Origin: a virus
Direction: 5' to 3' (one strand)
Length of the DNA: 64,000 bases
Virus record (IMG/VR): IMGVR_UViG_3300024262_005408
Location: 1 to 64,000 of that record
Shown: in pieces, positions 8,793 through 16,809 of the stretch
Position numbering within the stretch: the first letter of the stretch is position 1
Layout of the letters: each line of letters begins with the position of its first letter
Notes under the pieces: generated by a model
The model's input: the letters and a program-made list of their open reading frames with translations, nothing else
Database searches by the model: none
What the model was told of the DNA's origin: nothing
Program-made: the position numbers and the translations under genes

Positions 8793-9581
8793 CTAAGAAG
8801 GTCTACTTTTATTTTTAAGTTTAGATATAACGTCTTTTTTGGAGTATGTATCTATTAAATCTTGAATTTGACACTTAAATTTCATGTGAAAAAGCTTCAT
8901 TCCTCGTAAAATTCTGTCTTCTATGTTTTCTTCATACATAACGTTGTTATCATTTACGATTAACTTGTCATTTACCGACTTAACATGCGGAAACCATAAA
9001 AATGGTGTGGATAAGTTTTGTTGAGACAATCTATATGAAAAATCTGACCATTCCATACCGGCCCTATATCGTTCATCAAAGAAACCACACTTTCTAAACA
9101 CATCTTTATGTAAATACACCAGTGATCCTGATGTTCCCATGTTTAATGTTAGTTCATTGTCACCCAAATCAACAGTTAACCTAACATTATTGAATTGACC
9201 CCTAGGATCATCTTCATCTCTACAGAGATACAGTGCTTTTAGTTTAGTTTTTTCATAAACGTCAATAAAATCTTGAAATAATGTATCATCTAATATTTCT
9301 ATAGAATCATTTACAATAAAAATGTGTTCTACTGATTCATCTTTTAATAATTCTCTAATACCAATATTATAACAAGCACTTGGGTACTTATCATATACGG
9401 TATTAATAAATTTTTTAATGTTAGAGTCCGCGGACACTCCCAATAATGTTTTATCATCTGGGTTTATATTTTTACCATCATTAACAACAACTGTTTTATC
9501 TAAAACGTCAGTCAATCCGCGTAATGCTTTTTTTAAGTTTTTACCACCTAACGTGAATAATACTATGCCTATTCCTTGCAT
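8793..9581 (-). CDS. Glycosyltransferase family 2-like
   Basis: 262 residues with GT-A layout: an early V-V-V-N-D-G strand, I-F-I-V-N-D-S-I as the DxD-equivalent, G-T-S-G-S-L-V-Y, and the family-2 acceptor motif G-F-F-D-E-R-Y followed by E-W-S-D-F-S-Y-R-L. It sits between genes 46 and 47, which are normally adjacent. Its start overlaps the end of gene 47 by 13 bases, so it is translated from the same message. The strand also carries one copy of a 17-base repeat (9431-9447). The sugar substrate is unknown. Confidence 0.85.
   Translation of the reverse strand: MQGIGIVLFTLGGKNLKKALRGLTDVLDKTVVVNDGKNINPDDKTLLGVSADSNIKKFINTVYDKYPSACYNIGIRELLKDESVEHIFIVNDSIEILDDTLFQDFIDVYEKTKLKALYLCRDEDDPRGQFNNVRLTVDLGDNELTLNMGTSGSLVYLHKDVFRKCGFFDERYRAGMEWSDFSYRLSQQNLSTPFLWFPHVKSVNDKLIVNDNNVMYEENIEDRILRGMKLFHMKFKCQIQDLIDTYSKKDVISKLKNKSRPS
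9431..9447. repeat. 17-base dispersed repeat, copy 1
   Basis: The 17-mer CGGACACTCCCAATAAT occurs here and at 14369-14385 and 14795-14811. This copy lies inside a glycosyltransferase gene and encodes L-L-G-V-S on the minus strand. Confidence 0.8.
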
Positions 9582-10630
9582 GATTTATATAAGTCTACTG
9601 TATATTGAATAACGTCATGTTTATTATTAATGTCCAGCATGTTAACAAAGTCTGTAATTGCTGTTTCATAATCTACACCAGAGTATTCATATTCCAGTTC
9701 GCCTTCTACTGAAAATTTATTGAAGTTAATTTCGTAATCAACATTAATTGAAAAGGGTTTTAAGTTGTTTAAACAAACCATTATGATGTCTAAATCATCT
9801 GCTTGAATATTTTTGTCTATAACTAGCTTAATAATGTTTCCTTTTATTAATTCTTTTAATTTTGTGGTAACACCAGAGAATTTAATAAGTTCACTCAAAA
9901 GAAGTTTTTTATGAACAGGTGATATGTCATTAATGTAAAATACAGGATTGGTTATGTCATTAAAATCTAAAATATAATAACCTTTTTCACTTTCAGCGTC
10001 ACCAAAATCCATTTGAAAGGGATTACCCAGATATAATATTTTGCCTGCGTTAAAATTACGTTCTGTTTTTAAGTGAAAATGGCCTGATATTACCATTTTG
10101 GATTTTTTAAGAAGAAATTCAGGGCTATCACCATGATCGCATATTTTAAAGTTGTTCATTTTGAAGTTGGTCAATTCAAAATGCCCAAATATTAAATCAG
10201 ATTTAGGAATTTTTTTGATATCTTCACCCCACGGTACGAAAGTAACGCGGTTACCATATATTTCTTCTGTTGTAAGGGTGTCGATTACTGTTATGTTTTC
10301 CCACCCACTAAAAAGAGATAAAGAATTAACGCAACTTGTATCTTTATAATAACAATCATGATTCCCGGTGATCATTATGATGTTATAGTCTGTAAGTATA
10401 TCAAAAAATTGTTTTGCTACTTGAAGACTGTTAACAGCAATTTCATCTCGATAATGAAACAAATCACCACATATCATTATGTCTTTTATTCCTTTTTGTT
10501 TTAAATTTTTATCTAGCCATCTTACCCAGTCGAGAAGAATTTTATGCCAGTTACTGTTGTTTTGATGGACCCCTAGATGAACGTCGGAAATACAGCATAT
10601 TTTTGGTTGTTTGAATTCTATAGAAGCCAC
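9569..10630 (-). CDS. 47: Recombination endonuclease subunit gp47 (SbcD/Mre11-like)
   Basis: The nuclease partner of gp46. 353 residues with the calcineurin-like phosphoesterase motifs in order: I-S-D-V-H-L-G at 14-20, C-G-D-L-F-H-Y-R-D near 54, G-N-H-D-C-Y, and S-G-H-F-H-L. These supply the two-metal site. The start is GTG at 10630. The gene is followed by an overlapping glycosyltransferase and then gp46. It is divergent from the gene at 10656 across a 25-base AT-rich gap. Confidence 0.95.
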   Translation of the reverse strand: MASIEFKQPKICCISDVHLGVHQNNSNWHKILLDWVRWLDKNLKQKGIKDIMICGDLFHYRDEIAVNSLQVAKQFFDILTDYNIIMITGNHDCYYKDTSCVNSLSLFSGWENITVIDTLTTEEIYGNRVTFVPWGEDIKKIPKSDLIFGHFELTNFKMNNFKICDHGDSPEFLLKKSKMVISGHFHLKTERNFNAGKILYLGNPFQMDFGDAESEKGYYILDFNDITNPVFYINDISPVHKKLLLSELIKFSGVTTKLKELIKGNIIKLVIDKNIQADDLDIIMVCLNNLKPFSINVDYEINFNKFSVEGELEYEYSGVDYETAITDFVNMLDINNKHDVIQYTVDLYKSCKE

Positions 10631-10655
10631 TTTAAATATAATATAATATTAACAA

Positions 10656-11663
10656 ATGAGTACAACTCTAGTAACAGGGATTTATTATAGCGACAGAGAA
10701 GGGGAGCTCGGCGGTAGGTGTTGGAGAGAACAATACTATTTTTCTTCTTTTCAAAATATATACAATTTTGGTTTACCAACGATCATATATTGTGATAAAC
10801 AAGGCTACCCTAAATTAAAAAGATATGTAGATTATTTAGATTCTATTGGTGTACCTAATAAGCATAAACTAATCCAAAGTGAATTAGGGGATTTCAAATA
10901 CAAGAAGCAAATTATTGCACATAGAAAAAAAGTTATTAGGTGGTCAAAAGCAGAAACGAAAAAGAAGCAAAAAGAAAACCCTGATGAACCCGGATTTTTC
11001 CATGCAAGATGTGAAATTTTATGTCACCGAAAAATGTATTTTTTAAAAGAGGTTGCTGAACTCAATCCATATAACACAGAAAATTTTCTTTGGGTAGATT
11101 CAGGTGTTACTCATTGGGGTCTTAACCCATTTAGTCGCGGCGGGGTAGAAATAAATAACTTTTTTAATAAAAAACATTATTATCCGCACAATAAGAAAAA
11201 TATGTATACCCCTTTAATAGGAAAGGGTTTAGATAATTTGATCGATAAACACAAGTTTGTAGGAATAAAGCACGGTAATTTGTGGTATAATCAACGCCAT
11301 GTGAAAACCCTACAACAATTTTTACAAAAAGAATATAAGTTGTCAGAAAGCGAAAGCAATTTTTCAAAACAACTAGTTGGTGGTGTAATAGGAATACACC
11401 CATCGGAATTTAAATCATTTTTTGAATTTTATGAAAAAGCTTTAATAGAGTTGTGTAATACAAAACCACCTAATACAGATTTTTTCACAGAAGAAATAAT
11501 TTTATCTGCATATTATAAAATTCGAAATTGGTTTACTTTAGATTTTCAAGAGTGGAATCACGACGTTAAAGGTGATCCTAGTTTTGTTGATTTTGGAGAT
11601 GAAGATAGATCACATATAAAATGTTTTTATAAAGTATGGGATGAATTTAAAGAGTATGCTTAA
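10656..11663 (+). CDS. HtrL/YibB-like predicted glycosyltransferase, paralog 1
   Basis: 335 residues. The pattern L-V-T-G-I-Y-Y at the N-terminus, a central C-H-R-K-M-Y-F-L region and F-L-W-V-D-S-G-V-T-H-W matches the HtrL/YibB (WlaTC) family, linked to LPS or capsule biosynthesis. A paralog lies at 30024-31106 with the equivalent V-W-V-D-A-G-V-T-E-W. The V-D-(S/A)-G strand end is probably the metal/nucleotide-sugar site. It lies on the opposite strand to the surrounding replication genes and overlaps gp55 tail-to-tail by 4 bases, which suggests insertion. Confidence 0.75.
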   Translation: MSTTLVTGIYYSDREGELGGRCWREQYYFSSFQNIYNFGLPTIIYCDKQGYPKLKRYVDYLDSIGVPNKHKLIQSELGDFKYKKQIIAHRKKVIRWSKAETKKKQKENPDEPGFFHARCEILCHRKMYFLKEVAELNPYNTENFLWVDSGVTHWGLNPFSRGGVEINNFFNKKHYYPHNKKNMYTPLIGKGLDNLIDKHKFVGIKHGNLWYNQRHVKTLQQFLQKEYKLSESESNFSKQLVGGVIGIHPSEFKSFFEFYEKALIELCNTKPPNTDFFTEEIILSAYYKIRNWFTLDFQEWNHDVKGDPSFVDFGDEDRSHIKCFYKVWDEFKEYA

Positions 11664-12145
11664 TCATACAACGCGTCATCTTCGCTAATAGGTTTCACAT
11701 ATACTTTTTGTTCAGCTTCATCACTTGAGTTTAGTGTTTCTTCATACACCCGTTCTTTGTATTCGTTCAAAGCTTCATGGTGTCTTTTTTCTTTCTTAAT
11801 CCTGTTAATAAATGCGTGAAAAGCAATTGTAGTAAAATATGAAAATGGGTTGTACTTTTTACCATTTGAATCGCATGCATCTAAATTAAACTTTTTATTA
11901 AAAAGAGCAGTAAACATTTTGACTACTGCATCACCAATCATTTCATCTTTATACGAGTAATTTATAAAATTAGGCGCATAACTTAAACCATGTGCAATTT
12001 TTGTGATCATTTCACCTAGATCTTCACCACAAACATCTGAATCATAATATTTGGCAATGGCTTCTTTAAATTCTTTTGAATTGACGTAATGCTCTTTACT
12101 TTTGGGTTTTATTTTTACCCCATTTTTTGGTTTCTTTGCTTGCAT
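11660..12145 (-). CDS. 55: Late-transcription sigma factor gp55
   Basis: 161 residues, in the size range of T4 gp55. Gp55 is a minimal sigma that binds host RNA polymerase and recognises the TATAAATA late promoter together with the sliding clamp and gp33. The region Y-K-D-E-M-I-G-D-A-V-V-K-M resembles sigma region 2.1-2.2. The stretch N-P-F-S-Y-F-T-T-I-A-F-H-A-F-I-N-R-I resembles region 2.3-2.4. The C-terminus is acidic. Its presence supports reading the TAAATA boxes in this window as late promoters. Confidence 0.9.
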   Translation of the reverse strand: MQAKKPKNGVKIKPKSKEHYVNSKEFKEAIAKYYDSDVCGEDLGEMITKIAHGLSYAPNFINYSYKDEMIGDAVVKMFTALFNKKFNLDACDSNGKKYNPFSYFTTIAFHAFINRIKKEKRHHEALNEYKERVYEETLNSSDEAEQKVYVKPISEDDALYD

Positions 12146-12156
12146 GGCTATCTATA

Positions 12157-12184
12157 ATTATATTATTGTTTATATTAAGTTCAA
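12157..12184 (-). promoter_or_regulatory. Sigma70-type promoter of gene 55
   Basis: Minus strand: -35 TTGAAC at 12184-12179, 16-base spacer, -10 TATAAT at 12162-12157. The gp55 ATG at 12145 leaves room for a leader of about five bases. Confidence 0.65.
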
Positions 12185-12188
12185 CTAT

Positions 12189-13628
12189 TTATTTTTCGTA
12201 AAAATTACTTATTTTAACGTTAATATTTTCTTCTGTATATAATTGCATTCTTTTATCGGAATGAGCTTCACCATATCGTAGTTGGTCGGCTATATCAACG
12301 ACAACTAATTTGTTTTTGCTTTCGTGCAAACGAAGTCCACGACCGATCGACTGTAGGATTTTAATTTTAGCTTTACCGCCACTAGCAAAAACAATGTAGT
12401 GTAAATTATTAATGCTGATACCAGTAGAGAAAATCCTGCTAATAGCAATACAAACAATATTATTATCCCGCTCAATAAGTCTTTTAACTTTATCACGTTC
12501 TTCAACATCTACTTCTCCTCTAATGAAATATATTTTTTTTCCATCTTTGTTATTATTTAGTTCTTTGAAAAGTGCTTCCCCATGTTTAATAAAATCTACT
12601 AATATTAGTGAATTATTTTTAACACCCATAGTTAATTTTTTAATTACTGTGTTTCGAAAAGCGTTTTCAAAAAGAAATTCAAATTCTTGTCTATATCGTA
12701 TACCGGGGTCAGTTATGTCTATTGAATACTTTGGTTGTGTTTTGTAATGTAATTTAATTACATGTGCAACTGCACTACTAACAAAATTTTCCAACCGAAG
12801 TTCATAGCTGGTTTTTTGATATATAACAGGGCCTATTTTACCAATTATATTCCATTGATCTGCATTATTATCGGGCAAGGTCCCTGTAAACCCGAATTTG
12901 TTTTCTGTTATTATGCTTTTTACCAACTTATTTACTTTATTAGATCTTCTGACCTTATGACATTCATCAATTACTAATACATCGACATGTTTAACCCAAT
13001 CTAAATCTGTTTTTTCACTTTGCAATATACCCAGGTTGGCAATAATAACATTATTTGTTAGATCTACTGGGGTGCTACCTGTCCATTTACAGAAAGAAAA
13101 TGAAACACCATATTTACTAAAATCATCAAATGTTTGATTTACTAATCCTAAATCAGGAACAACAATTAAAACTTTCCATGTTTCTTGCTGTGTTTTTTGG
13201 TATGTTCTTTCTAACATACTAGCCATGGTAAGTGTTTTGCCTCCTGCGGTTGCTAGCATGACCACCCCCCTACCTTTATCTAAGCATTCATCTACAATTT
13301 CTTTTTGGTAATCTCTTAATTGTAAGGAAAGTTTACCGTTATTACCATGAAGCATTTGAGGCTTAATAGCTTCTATAATATTTTTTTCAAGATGTATTTT
13401 CTTTTCTGGAAATTCTTTTTTAATATATTGAATTATATTTGCTGTTAAACCTACTTCATATTTACCTGCAGGGGTTATAACGTAGGTCCGTGCCGGCATA
13501 TATCTACCATACCGTCTAGCAAAACGTGCGCCTTCGTTTTCAAAAGAAAAATGTTCTCGAATGATACCAAGATCTTCAGTTCTTACTGTGGCCTGACGTT
13601 TTCTTTTGTCGTAATCAAAAACAACCAT
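12189..13628 (-). CDS. uvsW: UvsW-like SF2 helicase
   Basis: A DNA/RNA helicase that removes R-loops and processes branched recombination intermediates, switching T4 from origin-dependent to recombination-dependent replication. 479 residues. There is an N-terminal UvsW-type domain, a Walker A motif A-T-A-G-G-K-T at 126-132, a DECH box near 222, S-R-I-F-S-T-G as motif V, and Q-S-I-G-R-G-L-R as motif VI. It has its own sigma70-like promoter here, whereas T4 uvsW is a late gene. It is next to gp55. Confidence 0.93.
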   Translation of the reverse strand: MVVFDYDKRKRQATVRTEDLGIIREHFSFENEGARFARRYGRYMPARTYVITPAGKYEVGLTANIIQYIKKEFPEKKIHLEKNIIEAIKPQMLHGNNGKLSLQLRDYQKEIVDECLDKGRGVVMLATAGGKTLTMASMLERTYQKTQQETWKVLIVVPDLGLVNQTFDDFSKYGVSFSFCKWTGSTPVDLTNNVIIANLGILQSEKTDLDWVKHVDVLVIDECHKVRRSNKVNKLVKSIITENKFGFTGTLPDNNADQWNIIGKIGPVIYQKTSYELRLENFVSSAVAHVIKLHYKTQPKYSIDITDPGIRYRQEFEFLFENAFRNTVIKKLTMGVKNNSLILVDFIKHGEALFKELNNNKDGKKIYFIRGEVDVEERDKVKRLIERDNNIVCIAISRIFSTGISINNLHYIVFASGGKAKIKILQSIGRGLRLHESKNKLVVVDIADQLRYGEAHSDKRMQLYTEENINVKISNFYEK

Positions 13629-13635
13629 TGTATTA

Positions 13636-13663
13636 ATTATAATGAAGTTACCTTATTTTTCAA
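13636..13663 (-). promoter_or_regulatory. Sigma70-type promoter of uvsW
   Basis: Minus strand: -35 TTGAAA at 13663-13658, 16-base spacer, -10 TATAAT at 13641-13636. The ATG follows after seven bases. Confidence 0.65.
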
Positions 13664-13690
13664 GCTTGAAAAAATAATAAAGAAAAAACA

Positions 13691-13714
13691 ACCCTACCTA
13701 AATTTAGGTAGGGT
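13691..13714 (-). terminator. Rho-independent terminator (24-base perfect palindrome)
   Basis: A perfect palindrome with a strong C/G-rich base. On the minus strand it is followed by a run of T residues (plus-strand A-run at 13682-13688), so it should stop leftward late transcripts from the two small membrane-protein genes before they enter uvsW. Confidence 0.75.
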
Positions 13715-13756
13715 GTTCTGGGATAATTTAATTAAATTATCAGTAGATCTTAAACA

Positions 13757-14047
13757 TTATTTAAATTCTAAATCTAATCCTTTACGCCACCCAAGTACTA
13801 CATTTAATAGCCATGCATATGCAGCTCCACCGAGCCAACCTGCAACACCAAAAGATATAACATCTTTAATATTGGCTGTAACAGAATCTCCGATCGTCCC
13901 AATTGCTGCGTCCAAGTCGCCTAAACCACCACCAGCAATAACAGCTAGTACAGGAAAAACAACAACCTTAATCACACCTGTTAGTGCCCCCAGCAAAGCA
14001 GCAATATTTGCTAAGGACAGTACCCCGACTTTAGTTAATTTTTTCAT
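13757..14047 (-). CDS. Small hydrophobic membrane protein
   Basis: 96 residues with a Lys-rich start and two or three hydrophobic segments (about 8-40 and 63-88) rich in Gly, Ala and Val. No family is recognised. The gene has a late-type promoter box, is followed by a strong terminator, and lies just downstream of the DUF4282 gene on the same strand. A holin-like or envelope role at the end of infection is possible, but only topology and timing support it. Confidence 0.7.
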   Translation of the reverse strand: MKKLTKVGVLSLANIAALLGALTGVIKVVVFPVLAVIAGGGLGDLDAAIGTIGDSVTANIKDVISFGVAGWLGGAAYAWLLNVVLGWRKGLDLEFK

Positions 14048-14054
14048 TACAATT

Positions 14055-14062
14055 TATTTAAG
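14055..14062 (-). promoter_or_regulatory. Probable late promoter CTTAAATA
   Basis: Minus strand, seven bases before the ATG at 14047. The core TAAATA is intact but the first two bases deviate from the T4 octamer. Confidence 0.4.
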
Positions 14063-14075
14063 CAAAAAAACCCTA

Positions 14076-14318
14076 TTATTTGCTCTTTTTGCTTCGTATT
14101 TTCGTTAATTCCTTATGGATTTCAAAAATAACCAACATTAATTCGGCGTAAATGCGACAAACAATAGGACCACCTATAACCATAGCTAACCCAGTAAGTA
14201 AATCAGCAGTAAATGCTGTGAATAACCCAACAATAACTGCAACACCGGCTCCAATATAAGCGAGTATTTTTAAGATCCCGGGAGTGATCATGTATTCATA
14301 ATTTAAGAATGCTTTCAT
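14076..14318 (-). CDS. DUF4282 membrane protein
   Basis: 80 residues from ATG 14318. The pattern F-L-N-Y-E-Y-M-I-T-P-G-I-L-K-I-L, two transmembrane helices, then G-P-I-V-C-R-I-Y-A-E-L-M-L-V-I-F matches DUF4282, a small bacterial inner-membrane family of unknown function. A longer frame starts at 14381, but the internal ATG is five bases downstream of a late promoter box, so the short form is preferred. It is a candidate acquisition from a bacterial host. Confidence 0.75.
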   Translation of the reverse strand: MKAFLNYEYMITPGILKILAYIGAGVAVIVGLFTAFTADLLTGLAMVIGGPIVCRIYAELMLVIFEIHKELTKIRSKKSK

Positions 14319-14323
14319 ACATG

Positions 14324-14331
14324 TATTTATT
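14324..14331 (-). promoter_or_regulatory. T4-type late promoter AATAAATA
   Basis: Minus strand, five bases before ATG 14318. It decides the start of the DUF4282 gene. Confidence 0.6.
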
Positions 14332-14368
14332 ATACCTCTTTCAAAATTTCTACTAATAATAAATATTT

Positions 14369-14385
14369 CGGACACTCCCAATAAT
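14369..14385. repeat. 17-base dispersed repeat, copy 2
   Basis: An identical copy of CGGACACTCCCAATAAT in the gap after the gene at 14385-15209. It overlaps a 16-base perfect palindrome at 14377-14392, which also covers that gene's stop codon. Confidence 0.8.
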
Positions 14386-15209
14386 TATTGGGGTAAGTCT
14401 TCTTTAGCTAAATTACCACCAAAGAGTTCATATTCTGGGGTAGTTATGTCTATATTGTCTTTCGCGAACATTGTCTTAAAATAATCGATGTATAAACTAT
14501 CAAATTTACCCCACCTTACAAGTTCTACGTATTGCAATAACGGTGAATCTGTTTGACCTTCATCTCTAGTTAATAATGTACCGCCTTTACCTTGTCTACA
14601 AGCTACGTAGTTCCATTTTTTTGAATAATTTCTTAATGTAGGGTCTGTTTCCAACACCCAACCTGAAAAATCACCTTCAGTACTTTTTAATAATTCAATA
14701 AATCTGTCTTTATTCCATATTGCTGCTTGAAGCGAATTCCTATATTCATTATTTTCTGAGATCGTTCCAAAATTTATATTATTAATAGGACCTTCGGACA
14801 CTCCCAATAATGGTAAGTCAGGTTCCGGCATTGATATACAACGCAATTTTGTTATATCATTTCTTTCCATGTAGTTTAATGCATGATAAAAGTTATTTGA
14901 TTCAACAGGGTTAACTATTATTTGGTCTTCCACCATGAATAACACGTATTTTGTAGAAACCTTTTTTAATCCTTCTAAGACCATGGGTTTAAAGTGACTA
15001 GCATTTTCATCCCATTTAACTCCAGTTACAACACATTCAATATCTTTACTTTTATATTGTTTTTTGTTACTTATTGTTAAAACCTTAAAAGGGCATTTCC
15101 AGTTTTTCTTGTGATAAAAATCCCATATTTTTAGAATAGGTTGATACGTGTCAGAACTTAACACTAATATTGTACAATCAAAGTTTGGCTTCATATAGTT
15201 GTAATTCAT
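14385..15209 (-). CDS. Predicted glycosyltransferase (GT-A-like)
   Basis: 274 residues. An N-terminal strand C-T-I-L-V-L-S-S-D, then K-Y-V-L-F-M-V-E-D-Q-I in the position of a DxD loop, and a C-terminal W-V-L-E-T-D-P-T-L-R resemble GT-A enzymes acting on surface sugars. A second in-frame ATG is at 15194. The gene overlaps the nucleotidyltransferase upstream, so it is translated from the same message as the nucleotidyltransferase and the KdsC-like phosphatase. Together they could make and attach an activated sugar. It contains repeat copy 3 (14795-14811). The exact family is uncertain. Confidence 0.7.
   Translation of the reverse strand: MNYNYMKPNFDCTILVLSSDTYQPILKIWDFYHKKNWKCPFKVLTISNKKQYKSKDIECVVTGVKWDENASHFKPMVLEGLKKVSTKYVLFMVEDQIIVNPVESNNFYHALNYMERNDITKLRCISMPEPDLPLLGVSEGPINNINFGTISENNEYRNSLQAAIWNKDRFIELLKSTEGDFSGWVLETDPTLRNYSKKWNYVACRQGKGGTLLTRDEGQTDSPLLQYVELVRWGKFDSLYIDYFKTMFAKDNIDITTPEYELFGGNLAKEDLPQ
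14795..14811. repeat. 17-base dispersed repeat, copy 3
   Basis: An identical 17-mer inside the glycosyltransferase gene, again encoding L-L-G-V-S. Copies 2 and 3 share two more identical bases on the left (TT). Confidence 0.8.
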
Positions 15210-15894
15210 GTGGGCTTCCTACGACATGTTGTTTTTCGTGTTGTTTTAATTTAAAGTCTATAATTGTATATTCACGGTCTAGTAAATCATTGTATGTTAA
15301 AGACACATACACTTCGTCGTTTTTAGTATAACCTTTTTTTGTAGCACCTATAAAAGAGGAATAAAAAAGATCTGCGGTTTTCCAGTAATGGGTTCCTATC
15401 AAACCATGATTTGACACAACATCTTTTTCTTTAAAATGTGTAGCTTTATAATTTTCATCACACATCATGAAACTATAGTGTGGATCACATGTATTAATAG
15501 TAACAACTGCCCCGTCAGGATCTTTTTCTTCAAGAAAATCTAAAAATCTTTTATGATCCCAGTCTAATATTTGATCTACGTTTGTTTGAAGTAGTGGTTC
15601 GTTACCAGGAACAAAGCCTTTTGTTTTATATACTGTTTCTGCCGGGCCGCTAGTAACTTCGTCTATAAATTGAATTTTTGCATTAGGGCAAAAATTAAGT
15701 ATATGGCTGTATGCATTGTATTTTTCCTCATGTTCCTTTAAAACAACAAAATAATAATTACCTTCAATGCCTATACTTTCGTAAGCCCTTTGAATCATTG
15801 ACTTTCCTTTTATATCTATAAAAGGTTTAGGTGTATCAATTCCTACTTCTTTAAAAGCTGAGCTTTTACCAGCCATAGGTATAACGATGTTCAT
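15178..15894 (-). CDS. Sugar-phosphate nucleotidyltransferase
   Basis: 238 residues from ATG 15894. The N-terminal signature I-V-I-P-M-A-G-K-S-S-A-F followed by P-K-P-F-I-D-I matches the NTP-transferase family that makes NDP-sugars. A T-N-V-D-Q-I-L strand supplies the metal Asp. A longer frame upstream (to 15954) overlaps the phosphatase gene and lacks homology, so the start at 15894, two bases after that gene's stop, is chosen. With the KdsC-like phosphatase it forms a sugar activation cassette for the adjacent glycosyltransferase. Confidence 0.85.
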   Translation of the reverse strand: MNIVIPMAGKSSAFKEVGIDTPKPFIDIKGKSMIQRAYESIGIEGNYYFVVLKEHEEKYNAYSHILNFCPNAKIQFIDEVTSGPAETVYKTKGFVPGNEPLLQTNVDQILDWDHKRFLDFLEEKDPDGAVVTINTCDPHYSFMMCDENYKATHFKEKDVVSNHGLIGTHYWKTADLFYSSFIGATKKGYTKNDEVYVSLTYNDLLDREYTIIDFKLKQHEKQHVVGSPHELQLYEAKL

Positions 15895-15895
15895 T

Positions 15896-16378
15896 TTATG
15901 ATTTAATAGTGTTTTTAATATATTCAAATAGGTGAGCTGCAACACCCCCACCACCTTTTACAGGTAAAACGCAAGAAATTTTTTGTATTTCAGGTATTGC
16001 ATCTTCAGGGCAAAAAGCATAACCAACTTCTTTCATAATATCTAAGTCTTGTATATCATCTCCCACAAAAGCTACATCTTGTTTGGGTGTATTATAATCA
16101 AAACATATATCATTAAGTTTTGTTACTTTGTTTTCACCTTTTCTGTGCACAACATTGAGTAAATCAAACTTCCTTCTTTTAGAAAACCCAGGATTTATGT
16201 CTAAGCTTCCTGTAAACAAGGCTATTTTAATTCCAAGTTCGTTTGTAAATCGTCTTAATGCTGTAATATCTTTTTGATTATACCTTTTCCATAACACTTC
16301 CCCTTCTTGATTATATGCTGCGGTACCATCTGTTAATACCCCGTCAATATCAAATAAAATTAATCTTAAGTCGTTCAC
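15896..16378 (-). CDS. HAD phosphatase, KdsC-like
   Basis: 160 residues, typical for type C0 HAD enzymes that dephosphorylate KDO-8-P or acylneuraminate-9-P. Motif I is F-D-I-D-G-V-L-T-D-G at about 9-18, motif II is F-T-G-S, and motif III/IV is G-D-D-I-Q-D-L. The C-terminal P-V-K-G-G-G-G-V loop that reaches into a neighbouring subunit is present. It overlaps UvsY by four bases and is followed closely by the nucleotidyltransferase, implying a nine-carbon or KDO-type acidic sugar pathway that is partly phage-encoded. Confidence 0.88.
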   Translation of the reverse strand: MNDLRLILFDIDGVLTDGTAAYNQEGEVLWKRYNQKDITALRRFTNELGIKIALFTGSLDINPGFSKRRKFDLLNVVHRKGENKVTKLNDICFDYNTPKQDVAFVGDDIQDLDIMKEVGYAFCPEDAIPEIQKISCVLPVKGGGGVAAHLFEYIKNTIKS

Positions 16379-16773
16379 TGTGTTTCTAATTTTTGTATCT
16401 CTATAATATTTCTTACATCAAATCCTATAGAGCTCATTATTTTTTCTACTTTTTCAAGATATTCAATTAACACATACTGTTCTTGAATTTTATTGTTTAA
16501 TTCTTTTATGTTATCTGTATTTGCAGCAACTTTTTCAGCTGCTGGTGTAGATAAACGAACATTGCTTTGTTCCTGTATTACTTTTGTTAGTTCAATTAAT
16601 TTTTCGGTCTTTTCTTTCTTTAATTGATTTAATTCATGTTTATGCCTCATTAATCTACCTACCCATAAATGTCTCCTTCCTGGTAACTGTAATTGCACAT
16701 CCTTTAAGGTAAATTCATCTATAACTAATTGTTCATTTAGTTCTTTTTGATAACTAGTTAATATATCATTCAT
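16375..16773 (-). CDS. uvsY: UvsY recombination mediator
   Basis: 132 residues, close to T4 UvsY (137). UvsY loads UvsX on gp32-coated ssDNA. The central and C-terminal parts are helical, with a Lys-rich middle (H-E-L-N-Q-L-K-K-E-K). The end, I-G-F-D-V-R-N-I-I-E-I-Q-K-L, aligns by eye with the T4 end G-F-A-I-K-H-I-Q-D-M. It heads an overlapping early operon with sugar genes. Confidence 0.8.
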   Translation of the reverse strand: MNDILTSYQKELNEQLVIDEFTLKDVQLQLPGRRHLWVGRLMRHKHELNQLKKEKTEKLIELTKVIQEQSNVRLSTPAAEKVAANTDNIKELNNKIQEQYVLIEYLEKVEKIMSSIGFDVRNIIEIQKLETQ

Positions 16774-16775
16774 CT

Positions 16776-16783
16776 AATAAATA
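16776..16783 (+). promoter_or_regulatory. T4-type late promoter AATAAATA
   Basis: Plus strand, 19 bases before the ATG at 16803. It overlaps the -10 region of the divergent uvsY promoter. Confidence 0.55.
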
Positions 16784-16809
16784 TTATTGCTTACATCTAT
16801 TAATGTCAA
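16781..16809 (-). promoter_or_regulatory. Sigma70-type promoter of the uvsY operon
   Basis: Minus strand: -35 TTGACA at 16809-16804, 17-base spacer, -10 TAATAT at 16786-16781. ATG 16773 follows after seven bases. The -35 lies inside the start of the divergent late gene. Confidence 0.55.

Noticed and set aside
12412-12747. 111-residue frame antisense to uvsW
   Set aside because: A shadow of uvsW with no promoter or domain.
14377-14392. 16-base palindrome as a terminator
   Set aside because: AT-rich stem with no U-run after it on either strand. It is kept only as part of the repeat observation.
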